A stretch of 64,000 bases of DNA. Origin: Pseudomonas sp. ACM7. GTDB lineage: Bacteria > Pseudomonadota > Gammaproteobacteria > Pseudomonadales > Pseudomonadaceae. Shown here piece by piece: positions 53,285-62,264 of the stretch. The stretch is taken from positions 1,845,473 to 1,909,472 of the forward strand of contig NZ_CP024866.1 in assembly GCF_004136015.1 (NCBI RefSeq), given 5' to 3'. Both the position numbers and the translations under genes were made by a program. Position 1 is the first letter of the stretch, and each line of letters starts with the position of its first letter. A model generated the notes under the pieces. It did no database searches. It was not told the origin of the DNA and was given only the letters and a program-made list of their open reading frames with translations.

Positions 53285-54634
53285 ATGTCCAACCTGATCG
53301 CCGACTGGCGCGACCGCCCTACCCATCGTCGAGTCTGGGCGCTCTCCGCGCCGATGATTCTCTCGAACATTTCCGTACCGCTGGTGGCGCTGGTCGACAG
53401 CACCGTCATCGGCCACTTGCCCCACGCCCATCAGTTGGGCGCCGTCGCGGTCGGGGCCAGCCTGTATACCTTTCTCGCCTGGGCCATGGGTTTTCTGCGC
53501 ATGGGCACCACGGGGTTCGCAGCACAGGCCGCCGGGCGTGGGGACGGCGCGGCATTGCGGCAGATCTTGCTGCAGGGTCTGTTGCTGGCAATGGGCCTGG
53601 CCATTGTCCTGGGAGCACTGGGTGTACCGTTGAGCGGGATTGCGCTGCATTTCATGCAGCCGTCGGCGGAGCTGGATCAGCTGACCCGCGAGTTTTTCCA
53701 CACACGCCTGTTCGGTCTGCCGGCAGCGCTGGCCAGTTATGCGCTGGTCGGCTGGTTCCTCGGCACTCAAAACGCCCGGGCGCCGCTGGCTATTCTGCTG
53801 AGCACTAACCTTGTGAACATCGCGCTTAACCTGTGGTTCGTTCTCGGGCTGGAATGGGGGGTGGTCGGCGCGGCTCGAGCATCGGTGATCGCCGAATGGA
53901 CCGGCGCGCTGATCGGCCTGCTGATGACCCGCAACGCCCTGCGCGCCTATCCCGGTCACATCGCCTGGGCCGCGCTGGCGTTGTGGCAGAGCTGGCGGCC
54001 GCTATTGGCGGTCAACCGCGACATTTTCATCCGCAGCCTGGCGCTGCAATCGGTGTTTTTTCTGATCACCGTACAAGGCGCACGACTGGGTGATGCCACC
54101 GTCGCCGCCAACGCGCTGCTGCTCAATGGTTTGCTGCTGACCGCCCATGCGCTGGACGGCCTGGCGCACGCGGTGGAGGCCCTTTGTGGGCATGCCATTG
54201 GTGCTCGCGATCGAGAGGCCCTGCGCCGCTCATTGGTGGTGGCTTGCGGCTGGTCGTTGCTGGCGAGTCTGGGCTTTGCCGTGCTGTTCCTGTTCGCCGG
54301 GCATCTGTTTATCGAGATGCAGACCAACATTCAGAGCGTGCGCGACACGGCGTTCATTTACCTGCCCTACCTCGCCGCGCTGCCGCTGATCGCGGTGGGG
54401 AGTTACCTGCTCGACGGGTTGTTTATCGGCGCCACCCGTGCCCGGGAAATGCGCAACGGCATGCTGCTGACGGTGATTTTGTTGCTGCCGTTCGCTTGGG
54501 CGCTGCAAGGTTTGGGCAACCATGGACTGTGGATAACTTTTCTATTGTTCATGTTGCTGCGCAGCCTGACTCTCGGCACGTTCGCCTGGTATCTGCACAA
54601 AAACGACGGCTGGTTCGCAGGCAAAGCTCACTGA
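53285..54634 (+). CDS. MATE-family efflux transporter, DinF-like
   Basis: 449 aa, 12 membrane segments. Starts RRVWALSAPMILSNISVPLV (about 16-35) then ALVDSTVIGHL, the DinF-type helix 1 region. FTFLAW-like LYTFLAWAMGFLRMGTTGFA, LATYALVGWFLGTQN-like ALVGWFLGTQNARAPL and FIRSLALQSVFFLITVQGAR follow. MATE proteins expel drugs or oxidants against Na+ or H+. AAGGAG lies 6 nt before the ATG at 53285. The last 7 bp overlap the convergent hydrolase gene. Confidence 0.88.
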   Translation: MSNLIADWRDRPTHRRVWALSAPMILSNISVPLVALVDSTVIGHLPHAHQLGAVAVGASLYTFLAWAMGFLRMGTTGFAAQAAGRGDGAALRQILLQGLLLAMGLAIVLGALGVPLSGIALHFMQPSAELDQLTREFFHTRLFGLPAALASYALVGWFLGTQNARAPLAILLSTNLVNIALNLWFVLGLEWGVVGAARASVIAEWTGALIGLLMTRNALRAYPGHIAWAALALWQSWRPLLAVNRDIFIRSLALQSVFFLITVQGARLGDATVAANALLLNGLLLTAHALDGLAHAVEALCGHAIGARDREALRRSLVVACGWSLLASLGFAVLFLFAGHLFIEMQTNIQSVRDTAFIYLPYLAALPLIAVGSYLLDGLFIGATRAREMRNGMLLTVILLLPFAWALQGLGNHGLWITFLLFMLLRSLTLGTFAWYLHKNDGWFAGKAH

Positions 54635-55503
54635 GTCGGCGTGGCTTTGACGAAGGCCGTGACCACATCCAGCACCGGAGCCAAACCGCGCATTGGCCGG
54701 GACAGCGTCGCCACCAGCGTGGCGTGGCTGGTGCGCGAGAAATACAGGTCCTGCACCGGCACGCTCGCCTCGCGCAGTTTGCGTGCCAGACCACCGGTGT
54801 TGCGGGCCGGGTTGACCAGCTCATCATCGCTCGCAGCGATCAACAAGGCCGGCGGCGCGCCACGACTGACATGGTTGATCGGCTGCGACCGGGGTGGTGA
54901 ATCCGGCCAGAAAAACACCGGGCGCACCTGCGGATTCTTGATCGGCAGAAAATCATAAGGCCCGGCCAGGCCGATCCAGCCGCTGAGGTTGTGCGGCGAC
55001 AGGCCCACCGCCCCCAGTAACCCGGGGTCCAGCGCCAGCATAGCGACGTTGTAAGCCCCGGAACTGTGGCCCATCAGGTACAACCGCTGCGGGTTCCCGG
55101 AATATTGACCAATGTGCTCATGGGTCCAGGCCACGGCCCGGGCGCCATCTTCAAGGAACAGCGGATAACGCACCTGCGGATACAACCGATAGTCCGCCAG
55201 CACCGCAATAATTCCCCGGGACGCCAAGGCCTCGCCGACAAAAGCGTAATCGCTGCGTGAACCGCTGTTCCAGCTGCCGCCGTAGAAAAACACCACCACC
55301 GGGGCGTTTTCCATGGGATGGCGCGGTGCATACACATCGAGTTTTTGCCGCGGGTCAGGACCGTAGGCAATGCCCTCGGTCTTGTCGTAGGTTGCGTCGG
55401 GAGTCAGCGCATTGAGCAACTTCAGCGGCGAGCACGCCGTCATCACGGCCAGCAATACGCCGCCGACTATCAGGCTGAACAACCGCTGTGTGGTGCTCGC
55501 CAT
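54628..55503 (-). CDS. alpha/beta hydrolase (esterase/lipase-like), probably exported
   Basis: 291 aa. N-terminal segment MASTTQRLFSLIVGGVLLAV then MTAC resembles a lipoprotein signal with a weak lipobox (C23). The oxyanion-type GGSWNSGSRSDY (about 75-86), nucleophile GHSSGAYN (about 145-152, Ser in the middle), and later S-x-D/H regions (LIAASDDELV, RTSHATLVATL) form an alpha/beta-hydrolase triad of the hormone-sensitive-lipase/BD-FAE kind. It begins 18 bp downstream of the DUF4123 gene in the same direction. Whether it is a type VI effector or an unrelated envelope esterase is open. Confidence 0.78.
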   Translation of the reverse strand: MASTTQRLFSLIVGGVLLAVMTACSPLKLLNALTPDATYDKTEGIAYGPDPRQKLDVYAPRHPMENAPVVVFFYGGSWNSGSRSDYAFVGEALASRGIIAVLADYRLYPQVRYPLFLEDGARAVAWTHEHIGQYSGNPQRLYLMGHSSGAYNVAMLALDPGLLGAVGLSPHNLSGWIGLAGPYDFLPIKNPQVRPVFFWPDSPPRSQPINHVSRGAPPALLIAASDDELVNPARNTGGLARKLREASVPVQDLYFSRTSHATLVATLSRPMRGLAPVLDVVTAFVKATPTQ

Positions 55504-55521
55504 AGATGTTGAACCTCGTGT

Positions 55522-56304
55522 TCAGGGTTGATCGTTCTGCCACAGGTTGCGCAGGCTATCGAGACGCTCCTGCTGGGTGAGTCCCGGCAATGCGTGCCCA
55601 GGCAAAGCGCCGGGGTACTGCAAGCGTAGCCATAACCAGTCATCGAGTACCGGGCGCTCGGTAAAATCCAGCGCCAGCCCTTCCTGCACGAGGGACCACA
55701 GCGTGTTGTAGTCAGTCCCTGTAGATCGACTCCAGTGCCAGGCATGTTGCTCCAGCAGGCAGGTTTGCAGTTTTTCCTGCTGACGAGGACTGAGGTTTTC
55801 TTCAACTGCCAAAGGGCTGACGGCAAGCCCCGGATTGACCAACTGCTGCCAGCCCTGACTGCCGATCGCGCGGTCGGCCCACGTCCCGCCGAACCAGCGC
55901 AATTGGCTGAAAGGACCCAGCCAGCGACTCAGCTCCTGCGCATCGCAGGCATCGAACAAGTAACTGGCCGTTTGCGGGTTGTAGTAACTCAACAAGGCTC
56001 GATGATGCAGACCGAACGTGACCGTGAGCATGCGGCGCAAATGCTCCAGCAACAGAGGCGACGACACCTCGCTGGCCATCAGCAAGCCGCGCCAGAGGGG
56101 CACTTCGCTGTCACATAACCCGACCAGCGCAGGGCATGTCCGAAGGTCGATCAGGGCCGGGCCGTGTTCACGCAACGCATGCCACTCAGTACCTTCGAAC
56201 AACCAGAACCACTGGGCATGCGCAAACTTCTGTTGCAGCATCGCCCCCGCCTGTGGCGCACCCGGTACATCCAGCAATAGCCATTGCGGGGTCGCGGCGA
56301 TCAT
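55522..56304 (-). CDS. DUF4123 protein, type VI adaptor/chaperone
   Basis: 260 aa. WLLLDVPGAPQAGAMLQQKF (about 8-27), FWLFEGTEWHAL, LMASEVSSPLLLEHLRRMLT, LLSYYNPQTASYLFDACDAQ and WFGGTWADRAIG match the DUF4123 family, chaperones that load effectors on VgrG. The start at 56304 is preferred because ATG overlaps the VgrG stop as ATGA; an ATG 31 codons upstream would overlap vgrG by 97 bp. Directly downstream of vgrG, it implies a cargo effector nearby. Confidence 0.82.
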   Translation of the reverse strand: MIAATPQWLLLDVPGAPQAGAMLQQKFAHAQWFWLFEGTEWHALREHGPALIDLRTCPALVGLCDSEVPLWRGLLMASEVSSPLLLEHLRRMLTVTFGLHHRALLSYYNPQTASYLFDACDAQELSRWLGPFSQLRWFGGTWADRAIGSQGWQQLVNPGLAVSPLAVEENLSPRQQEKLQTCLLEQHAWHWSRSTGTDYNTLWSLVQEGLALDFTERPVLDDWLWLRLQYPGALPGHALPGLTQQERLDSLRNLWQNDQP

Positions 56305-57629
56305 GCCGCACCGCTCTGGCCAAACTGCATCGCTGCCCGGCAGGTGCAGAGGGCCTGCGTGCAATGGCTGAAACTGCCACCACCGGGCAGCAGACATAGC
56401 AACATCAATGGCTCGCTCGATTGCAGAAACTCCAGCAAGCCCTCGACGTCATCTGTCGCGGATGTGCGCGGTGCGCCGACCTCCTCAGCGCCTTCAACGG
56501 ACGAAGGGGCGTGAAGAAACCCGGTAATCAGCGGCTGATCCGGATCCCCCTCGATAAAGCTCACCACTACCTCAGCCCCCTCACTCAACTGCGTGACTGC
56601 CGCGTCGCCCAGTACAGCGGCCAACGGCAACCAACAGTGGCTGGGTGCCGCGCCCTCACCCTGATAGAGCCAGTCAAATTGCACGGCAACCGGTCTGGAC
56701 GGATCGGGGCGTGACTCATCAATGTCGACCACCCAGGCCCGTTGCAGGCTGTGCATTCTGGGTTTCACAGCAGAATGAGGTGACACAAATGGCACCTCCC
56801 CGTGAATCGCGCGGATCTGGTTGCTGTAGGACGCCGTTAAATCCTGGCTGCCCTGATGCTCCACATGGGTCAGCAGCCAGAGATGATTCCAGTCGGCAAT
56901 CGGATGGCCGGACAGCGACATCAACTGACCGCTGCGCAGCGCCGTCAAGTCCGTCCGACCTTCGGCAATTGGCGCGGTTCGTTGCCCAGCGCACCCCAGA
57001 AGCTTGAACTGACGCACGGCCGATTGCTCACTATTTACATTGAAGACCGCGCGCTCACCGAATCGAAAGTGCCCCTGACCATCACCGAAAACCACGCAAT
57101 GCCCGCGCTCGCCGTGTTCGAAATGGTAGTGAAGCCGTTCCTGGGCACACAGACGCTGGATAAATTGCAGGTCTGATTCTCGGTACTGCGTACAGAAATC
57201 ACGGGGCGGGTAATCGCCACTCAGCTCAAAGCGCCGACTCTTGCCGGCAATACCGTGCTCCTTGAGCACCTGACTGAGGATTTGCGGCACCGAGCGCGCG
57301 CTGAAAATTCGCTGGCTAAAGCGCAGGGAAAGGCACGCCAGCTTCGGCCCCAGACGTACGCGGCAGAGCCTGACAGCCGGGTCATGATCACGCTGGACGA
57401 GTTCATGCAATTGTCCGTGAAAGCCGTTTCCCGCAGGCCCGACATGCAGAAAGGCCGGACGGTACAGCAGGCTTGCAAGGTCGAGTGTCGGGTCATCGAT
57501 CAGCAGATCCATGTCGAACATAAAAGGCTCGCTGATGGCTTCACTACCGGTAAACGCCAAGACCTCAAAGGGGTCGGGCAGACCCTCTACATCCAGACGA
57601 AATGACGGCTCGTTGACTGGATCGAACAT
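56301..57629 (-). CDS. short VgrG-family type VI spike protein
   Basis: 442 aa, against about 600-1000 for typical VgrG. The N-terminal gp27-like part is complete: FEVLAFTGSEAISEPFMFDM (about 21-40), QYRESDLQFIQRLCAQERLH (about 152-171), GHPIADWNHLWLLTHVEHQG (about 241-260). The OB-fold region RAWVVDIDESRPDPSRPVAV then QFDW to VVVSFIEGDPDQPLITG is present. After it the gp5 triple-helix region is missing and a Cys-containing tail SHCTQALCTCRAAM replaces it. No other type VI structural gene is in the window. Confidence 0.82.
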   Translation of the reverse strand: MFDPVNEPSFRLDVEGLPDPFEVLAFTGSEAISEPFMFDMDLLIDDPTLDLASLLYRPAFLHVGPAGNGFHGQLHELVQRDHDPAVRLCRVRLGPKLACLSLRFSQRIFSARSVPQILSQVLKEHGIAGKSRRFELSGDYPPRDFCTQYRESDLQFIQRLCAQERLHYHFEHGERGHCVVFGDGQGHFRFGERAVFNVNSEQSAVRQFKLLGCAGQRTAPIAEGRTDLTALRSGQLMSLSGHPIADWNHLWLLTHVEHQGSQDLTASYSNQIRAIHGEVPFVSPHSAVKPRMHSLQRAWVVDIDESRPDPSRPVAVQFDWLYQGEGAAPSHCWLPLAAVLGDAAVTQLSEGAEVVVSFIEGDPDQPLITGFLHAPSSVEGAEEVGAPRTSATDDVEGLLEFLQSSEPLMLLCLLPGGGSFSHCTQALCTCRAAMQFGQSGAA

Positions 57630-57795
57630 CGGCGATTCTCTACAGGAGGGGCGGCCGGGGATTCTCTCCGAGAGAGTTGGCCGAGTAGAGTGCCGAAGTA
57701 CAACTTAGGAAATGACCTACGCGAAAAGAAGACCACATCACTTGGATGGCCAAGAATGTAAGTCATTTCGCTTGAAATCAGAGAGGCATCCCACC

Positions 57796-57842
57796 AAGTC
57801 ATCTGAAATTTCCGCTACGTGCGGAACATTTTCAGACAACTT
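57796..57842. repeat. imperfect hairpin downstream of speA
   Basis: AAGTCATCTGAAATTTCCGC, loop TACGT, then GCGGAACATTTTCAGACAAC and TT pair to a long imperfect stem. It starts 20 bp beyond the speA stop on the minus strand. No T run follows, so it may stabilise rather than terminate. It lies in a relatively AT-rich 233-bp gap (57630-57862) ahead of vgrG. Confidence 0.5.
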
Positions 57843-57862
57843 GATGGGAGCGGTGCCTTACC

Positions 57863-59776
57863 TCAAGAAGACAGGTAAGAGGAACGGGTCAGACCAAGAC
57901 GCAGCGCGTCGAGGAACTGGGTACGCTCGGCGGCGGTGATGCGGGCACTGGCGCATTTGTCGCGGTAGTGGGTCATCAACTCTTCCGGCGACAAGTGCAC
58001 GTAGCGCAGCATGTCTTCGATGGTGTCGTGGGTTTCGATACCTGCGTGGTACACGCTGCCGTCAGCGTTCTGGTAGATGTTCACCGAGTCGGTGTCACCG
58101 AACAGGTTGTGCATGTCGCCGAGAATTTCCTGGTAGGCGCCGACCAGGAAGATACCCAGCAGGTAGTCTTCACCGTCGTTCAAACCGTGAACCGGCAGGC
58201 TGGTTTCGATGCTCTGCTCGTCGACGTATTGCTTGATCTTGCCGTCGGAGTCGCAAGTCAGATCTTGCAGTACGGCACGGCGCAGCGGCTCTTCGTCGAG
58301 ACGGTGCAGCGGCAGGATCGGCAGGACCTGGCCGATGGCCCAGGTGTCCGGCAGGCTCTGGAATACCGAGAAGTTGCAGATGTACTTGTCGGCCAGCTTG
58401 TCGTTGAGTTCGTCGAGCACCTGACGGTGCGAACGCTGACGAGCCTTCAACGAGTTGTGCAGGCGACGGCACACCGCGAAGTAGCATTGCTCGGCCAGGG
58501 CTTTCTCGGCCAGGGTCAGCTTGCCATCGGCGTACTGGGTCGCAATGTCGCTCATGTAGTGAGTGGCGCGCCAGTAGGTTTCGGTGACCATCTCGATGTC
58601 GGTCGGACCCAGCAGGTCAACCAGCCACTGCACGGTTTCCGGCAGTTCTTCCTTGTTGTCGATCTGCGGCACGTCGTCGTTGTGTTTCTCGACGTCGGTC
58701 ACTTGCACCACCAGCATCGCGTGGTGAGCGGTCAGGGAACGGCCGCTTTCGGAGAAGATGTTCGGGTGCGGCAGGTTCTGCGCGTCGCAGAATTCCTTGA
58801 GCATCCCGACCACGACACCGGCGTAATCGTCCATGTCGTAGTTGATCGAGCTGGCGTTACGCGAGTGCGTACCGTCGTAGTCCACGCCCAAACCGCCGCC
58901 GACATCGATGTGATCCACCGGCAGGCCAAGGTTGCGCAGTTCGCCGTAGTAACGAATCGCTTCCTTGAAGCCGTGCTGGTAGTCCGCCAGGTTGGCGATC
59001 TGCGAGCCCATGTGGAAGTGCAACAAGCGAATGCCCTGATCCAGGCCAGCCGCGCGGAAACGCTCGACCACCGACAGCAGTTGCGCCGCCGACAGACCGA
59101 ACTTGGATTTCTCGCCACCGGTGTCAGCCCATTTGCTCGACGCCAGGGATGACAGACGCACGCGCAGGCCAACCTGAGGTTTGACCTTGAGCGAGGCGGC
59201 TTCTTCGATCACCAACCCGACTTCGGATTCTTTCTCGATCACGATGAACACGTTGTGGCCGAGCTTCTGGCCCATCAGCGCCAGACGAATGAATTCGCGA
59301 TCCTTGTAACCGTTGCAGACGATGGTGCCGCCCTTCGGCGCCAGGGCCAGCACGGCCAGCAGCTCAGGCTTGGAGCCGGCTTCAAGACCAATGGACACGT
59401 CTTGGGTCGCGATGATGTTCTCGATCACCGCTTCTTGCTGGTTCACCTTGATCGGGTACAGCGCGGTGTACTTGCTCTGGTATTCCAGGCGCTCGATGTT
59501 GGCGTCGAAGGCGCCGGTCAGCTGACGCACGCGGTCTTGCAGAATGTCAGGGAAACGCACCAGCAACGGCAAGGACAGGCCGCTTTTACGCAGCTGGTCG
59601 ACTTGCTCGAACAGGTCGATAGGCGAACTGGCCGGACCGTTCGGACGAACTTCGACGCGACCGGCGTCATTGATCGCGAAGTACCCGGCCCCCCAATGGC
59701 GAATCCCGTAAACACTGCGGCTGTCCGCAACTGTCCATTGGCTGCCATCGTCTTTGCGTGTGCGTCGTACGGACAT
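57863..59776 (-). CDS. speA: biosynthetic arginine decarboxylase
   Basis: 637 aa, a fold-III PLP decarboxylase. The cofactor lysine is K110 in [13 protein letters not shown]. Later [36 protein letters not shown] and [15 protein letters not shown] carry the phosphate- and substrate-binding residues. It converts arginine to agmatine, the first step to putrescine. GGGGAC-type sequence precedes the ATG. It is monocistronic. Similar gene order with yciH, nudix, DUF2333 and gcbA is known in Pseudomonas. Confidence 0.95.
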   Translation of the reverse strand: MSVRRTRKDDGSQWTVADSRSVYGIRHWGAGYFAINDAGRVEVRPNGPASSPIDLFEQVDQLRKSGLSLPLLVRFPDILQDRVRQLTGAFDANIERLEYQSKYTALYPIKVNQQEAVIENIIATQDVSIGLEAGSKPELLAVLALAPKGGTIVCNGYKDREFIRLALMGQKLGHNVFIVIEKESEVGLVIEEAASLKVKPQVGLRVRLSSLASSKWADTGGEKSKFGLSAAQLLSVVERFRAAGLDQGIRLLHFHMGSQIANLADYQHGFKEAIRYYGELRNLGLPVDHIDVGGGLGVDYDGTHSRNASSINYDMDDYAGVVVGMLKEFCDAQNLPHPNIFSESGRSLTAHHAMLVVQVTDVEKHNDDVPQIDNKEELPETVQWLVDLLGPTDIEMVTETYWRATHYMSDIATQYADGKLTLAEKALAEQCYFAVCRRLHNSLKARQRSHRQVLDELNDKLADKYICNFSVFQSLPDTWAIGQVLPILPLHRLDEEPLRRAVLQDLTCDSDGKIKQYVDEQSIETSLPVHGLNDGEDYLLGIFLVGAYQEILGDMHNLFGDTDSVNIYQNADGSVYHAGIETHDTIEDMLRYVHLSPEELMTHYRDKCASARITAAERTQFLDALRLGLTRSSYLSS

Positions 59777-59908
59777 TGAAGTCCCCTATAAAGAAGTCAT
59801 AGAGCGTCGCCTGGGTTCAGGCCGGCGCAGTCTAAAGAATGAAAATGACGGTTCGTCAACGAGGGGATAGACCTCGCTGACCGCAGTGAGTTTAGAAACC
59901 GGTCAGAA

Positions 59909-59990
59909 CAGGCTCTGTGAAAACCATGTAGACGACGCCAGACCTGCTGTCAGGACTGGATCAAGCCGAGGGTGGTTTTCACAGAGGCTG
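59909..59990. repeat. 82-bp inverted-repeat element next to yciH
   Basis: CAGGCTCTGTGAAAACCA (59909-59926) is matched in inverse by TGGTTTTCACAGAGGCTG (59973-59990) with one mismatch over 18 bp. The 46-bp centre is not palindromic. The right end touches the yciH stop codon (59991-59993). It looks like the ends of a deleted transposable element or a terminator-like structure. No target duplication is visible. Confidence 0.7.
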
Positions 59991-60362
59991 CTAGCCGCCG
60001 GACTTCTTCGCTTTGAAACCGTGTTTGATCAGCTCGGCCAAGAGTAGCTCGACATGATCGCCCTGGATTTCAATGATTCCGTCTTTCAATGCACCACCGG
60101 TCCCGCAACGTTTCTTCAACGTGGTCGCCAGGTCCTTGAGTGCGTCTTCGGCCAACGGCACGCCGGTGATGGTGGTCACCGTCTTGCCGCCACGGCCCTT
60201 GCTTTCGCGACGCACGCGAGCGATGCCGTCGCCGGCCGGGATAACGGTCTGTTTGCAGATGCAGGCATCCACCGGTTGACTGCAATCCGGGCAATGACGA
60301 CCTGCGTCGGTGGAAAATACCAGGCCACCAAGGGCGGCGAAGGATGCGGCTTTTTTGGCCAC
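59991..60362 (-). CDS. yciH: SUI1/eIF1-family protein YciH
   Basis: 123 aa from a GTG at 60362 (AGAGGA 7 nt upstream). VAKKAASFAALGGLVFSTDA, then a zinc-ribbon-like CPDCSQPVDACIC (about 24-36), then the SUI1 fold: VTTITGVPLAEDALKDLATT, LKKRCGTGGALKDGIIEIQG and HVELLLAELIKHGFKAKKSG. In E. coli YciH resembles eIF1 in initiation-complex checking. The GTG start gives the usual family length; an ATG 24 codons upstream does not fit. Confidence 0.88.
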   Translation of the reverse strand: MAKKAASFAALGGLVFSTDAGRHCPDCSQPVDACICKQTVIPAGDGIARVRRESKGRGGKTVTTITGVPLAEDALKDLATTLKKRCGTGGALKDGIIEIQGDHVELLLAELIKHGFKAKKSGG

Positions 60363-60480
60363 CGGCAATCCTCTTGGGAGGACAAAGACTGGTCGCGGCA
60401 ACTTGGGCAAGTGCCATCGACCGCGAAGCCCCACTCAGGCAGGGGCAGCGCTACTGAAACGGTACAACTCTGTGTATGCG

Positions 60481-60580
60481 TGTAGGAGCTGTCGAGTGCA
60501 ACGAGGCTGCGATCTTTTGATTTTGATTCAACGGTAAAATCAAAAGATCGCAGCCTCGTTGCACTCGACAGCTCCTACAA
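60481..60580. repeat. inverted repeat, GGAGCTGTCGAGTGCAACGAGGCTGC variant
   Basis: TGTAGGAGCTGTCGAGTGCA then ACGAGGCTGCGATCTTTTGA (60481-60520) faces ATCAAAAGATCGCAGCCTCG and TTGCACTCGACAGCTCCTAC (about 60539-60579). The variant core is the same as at 21222-21323, 39 kb away. It lies between yciH and the NUDIX gene. Confidence 0.9.
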
Positions 60581-60635
60581 GGTCGCGCAGTGTAACGGCA
60601 AAAAGCCGACTTGCTAAGAGCCAATCGGCGCCAAT

Positions 60636-61193
60636 TTATGCCTCTTTTGCGATGTCCGACCCACGGGCCCGAAGATACCGCTTCAACGCGGCCAGAGAGT
60701 CCGGGCAATAAGGCTTTTGCTGGATTTCCAGCAGGACCTGGTCGACGGGGATGAAGCGCGCTTCAAGGACTTCTTCGGGTTGCAGGATCAATGGACCGTC
60801 CCACACCGCCGAAAACGCCGAACACCAGAGCCGATTACCGGTGTCTTCGAAGAAAAAGTGATCATGGGCAGTCAGTTCCACACCGCTCACGCCCAGCTCT
60901 TCTTCCAGCTCGCGGGCAGCCGATTCGGCGTAGGTTTCGCTAGCGAGCACCACCCCCCCCGCCGCCACATCCCAGAAACCTGGATAAATGGCTTTGCTCA
61001 GCGTGCGTCGATGCACGCAGAGTTCACCGGCGCAATTGAACAGCATGATGTAAGTGCCGCGCCCGATCAGCCCGCGTTCACGCAGGTCGGAGCGGACCAG
61101 GGCGCCGAGCAGGTTGTCCTGCTCGTCGACCCAGGCGATCTGTTCGGCATCCGAGGCCGCGCGGTGCGCGACCTCTCTGGCGCTATCGACCAT
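60636..61193 (-). CDS. NUDIX hydrolase (YfcD-like)
   Basis: 185 aa. The Nudix box GGVVLASETYAESAARELEE then ELG (about 78-100) fits GX5EX7REUXEEXGU. The N-terminal EQIAWVDEQDNLLGALVRSD and AGELCVHRRTLSKAIYPGFW resemble the YfcD/isopentenyl-diphosphate isomerase-like Nudix branch. The substrate is not known. It follows the DUF2333 gene in the opposite order on the same strand: the DUF2333 stop is 3 nt upstream of its ATG, so they are cotranscribed. Confidence 0.88.
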   Translation of the reverse strand: MVDSAREVAHRAASDAEQIAWVDEQDNLLGALVRSDLRERGLIGRGTYIMLFNCAGELCVHRRTLSKAIYPGFWDVAAGGVVLASETYAESAARELEEELGVSGVELTAHDHFFFEDTGNRLWCSAFSAVWDGPLILQPEEVLEARFIPVDQVLLEIQQKPYCPDSLAALKRYLRARGSDIAKEA

Positions 61194-61196
61194 GAC

Positions 61197-62264
61197 TTAG
61201 CCCTGATTGAGCAATTGACGCAAATCGATCACTGCGGCGTTGGCCCGGGAGATGTAGTTGGCCATGACCAGCGAATGGTTGGCCAGCACCCCGAAGCCGC
61301 TGCCATTAAGGATCATAGGACTCCAGACCGGTTCCTGCGAGGCTTCCAGTTCACGAATGATCTGACGCACGCTGACCGTGGCGTTCTTCTTGGCCAGAAC
61401 ATCGGCGAAGTCGACTTCGATGGCGCGCAGCAAGTGAGACAAGGCCCAGGCCTGACCGCGAGCTTCATAGAACACGTTATCGATTTGCATCCACGGGGTC
61501 TCGACGATCTCTTCGTCGACCTGCGGCACCTGACCCGGAGCCAGGACTTCGGTTTTCAGCGCGGTGTTGAGCTTGACCCGGCCTACGCTGGCCGACAGCC
61601 GTTGCGACAGCGAGCCCAAACGAGTACCGACATCGCCCAGCCAGTTGTTCAGGTTGTCGGCGCGAGCATAGAACAGCGCGCTTTTCTGACTCGGGTCGGA
61701 CAGCCGCGCCTGATAACGGCTCAGGGAGTTGATGCCTTCCTGGTATTCGGACTCACTGGAGGGCAGCACCCAGCTCTTGTTGTCGAAGTTGAAGCGCGGC
61801 TCGGCCTTGGCCAGGTCAGCATCTTCGGTGGACTGCGACTGCGAACGGGCGAAGTCTTTACGCATGGCACGACTCAGGTCGCGGACCTGGACCAGCACGC
61901 CATATTCCCAGCTCGGCGTGTTGTCCATCCACAGGCCCGGCGGGAAACGGTCGTTGGAAATATAACCACCCGGTTTGCTCAGCAAAGTACCGGCGACGGT
62001 CTTGAGGGTTTCGACCGTGGTGTAGCCGATGACCATTTGCTTGCCTTCTTTCTCGGCGGCCATCTGGGCATTCTTCTGAACCGGGAACAGCGCAGGTTCC
62101 TGGCTCCAGTACCAGCCCAGCGCAATAGCCACCAACAAGTAAATGGCAATCAGAGTGGCCAGCGCCCGGCTGAACAACAGGCCACCCAAGTAACTGCGGG
62201 TGGCCGATTTCGGTTCAGCGGCACGTTCAGGCGCGCTGCCCGCGCGGTTCTTCCAGTCCAGCAT
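61197..62264 (-). CDS. DUF2333 membrane protein
   Basis: 355 aa. A basic N-terminus precedes one membrane helix (LATLIAIYLLVAIALGWYW, about 35-53). The rest, about 300 aa, is a periplasmic mostly helical domain with TVAGTLLSKPGGYISNDRFP, SWEYGVLVQVRDLSRAMRKD, ALFYARADNLNNWLGDVGTR, and WALSHLLRAIEVDFADVLAK then SPMILNGSGFGVLANHSLVM. These match DUF2333, of unknown function. GGATA-type sequence precedes the ATG. It is the first gene of the DUF2333-nudix operon. Confidence 0.87.
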   Translation of the reverse strand: MLDWKNRAGSAPERAAEPKSATRSYLGGLLFSRALATLIAIYLLVAIALGWYWSQEPALFPVQKNAQMAAEKEGKQMVIGYTTVETLKTVAGTLLSKPGGYISNDRFPPGLWMDNTPSWEYGVLVQVRDLSRAMRKDFARSQSQSTEDADLAKAEPRFNFDNKSWVLPSSESEYQEGINSLSRYQARLSDPSQKSALFYARADNLNNWLGDVGTRLGSLSQRLSASVGRVKLNTALKTEVLAPGQVPQVDEEIVETPWMQIDNVFYEARGQAWALSHLLRAIEVDFADVLAKKNATVSVRQIIRELEASQEPVWSPMILNGSGFGVLANHSLVMANYISRANAAVIDLRQLLNQG

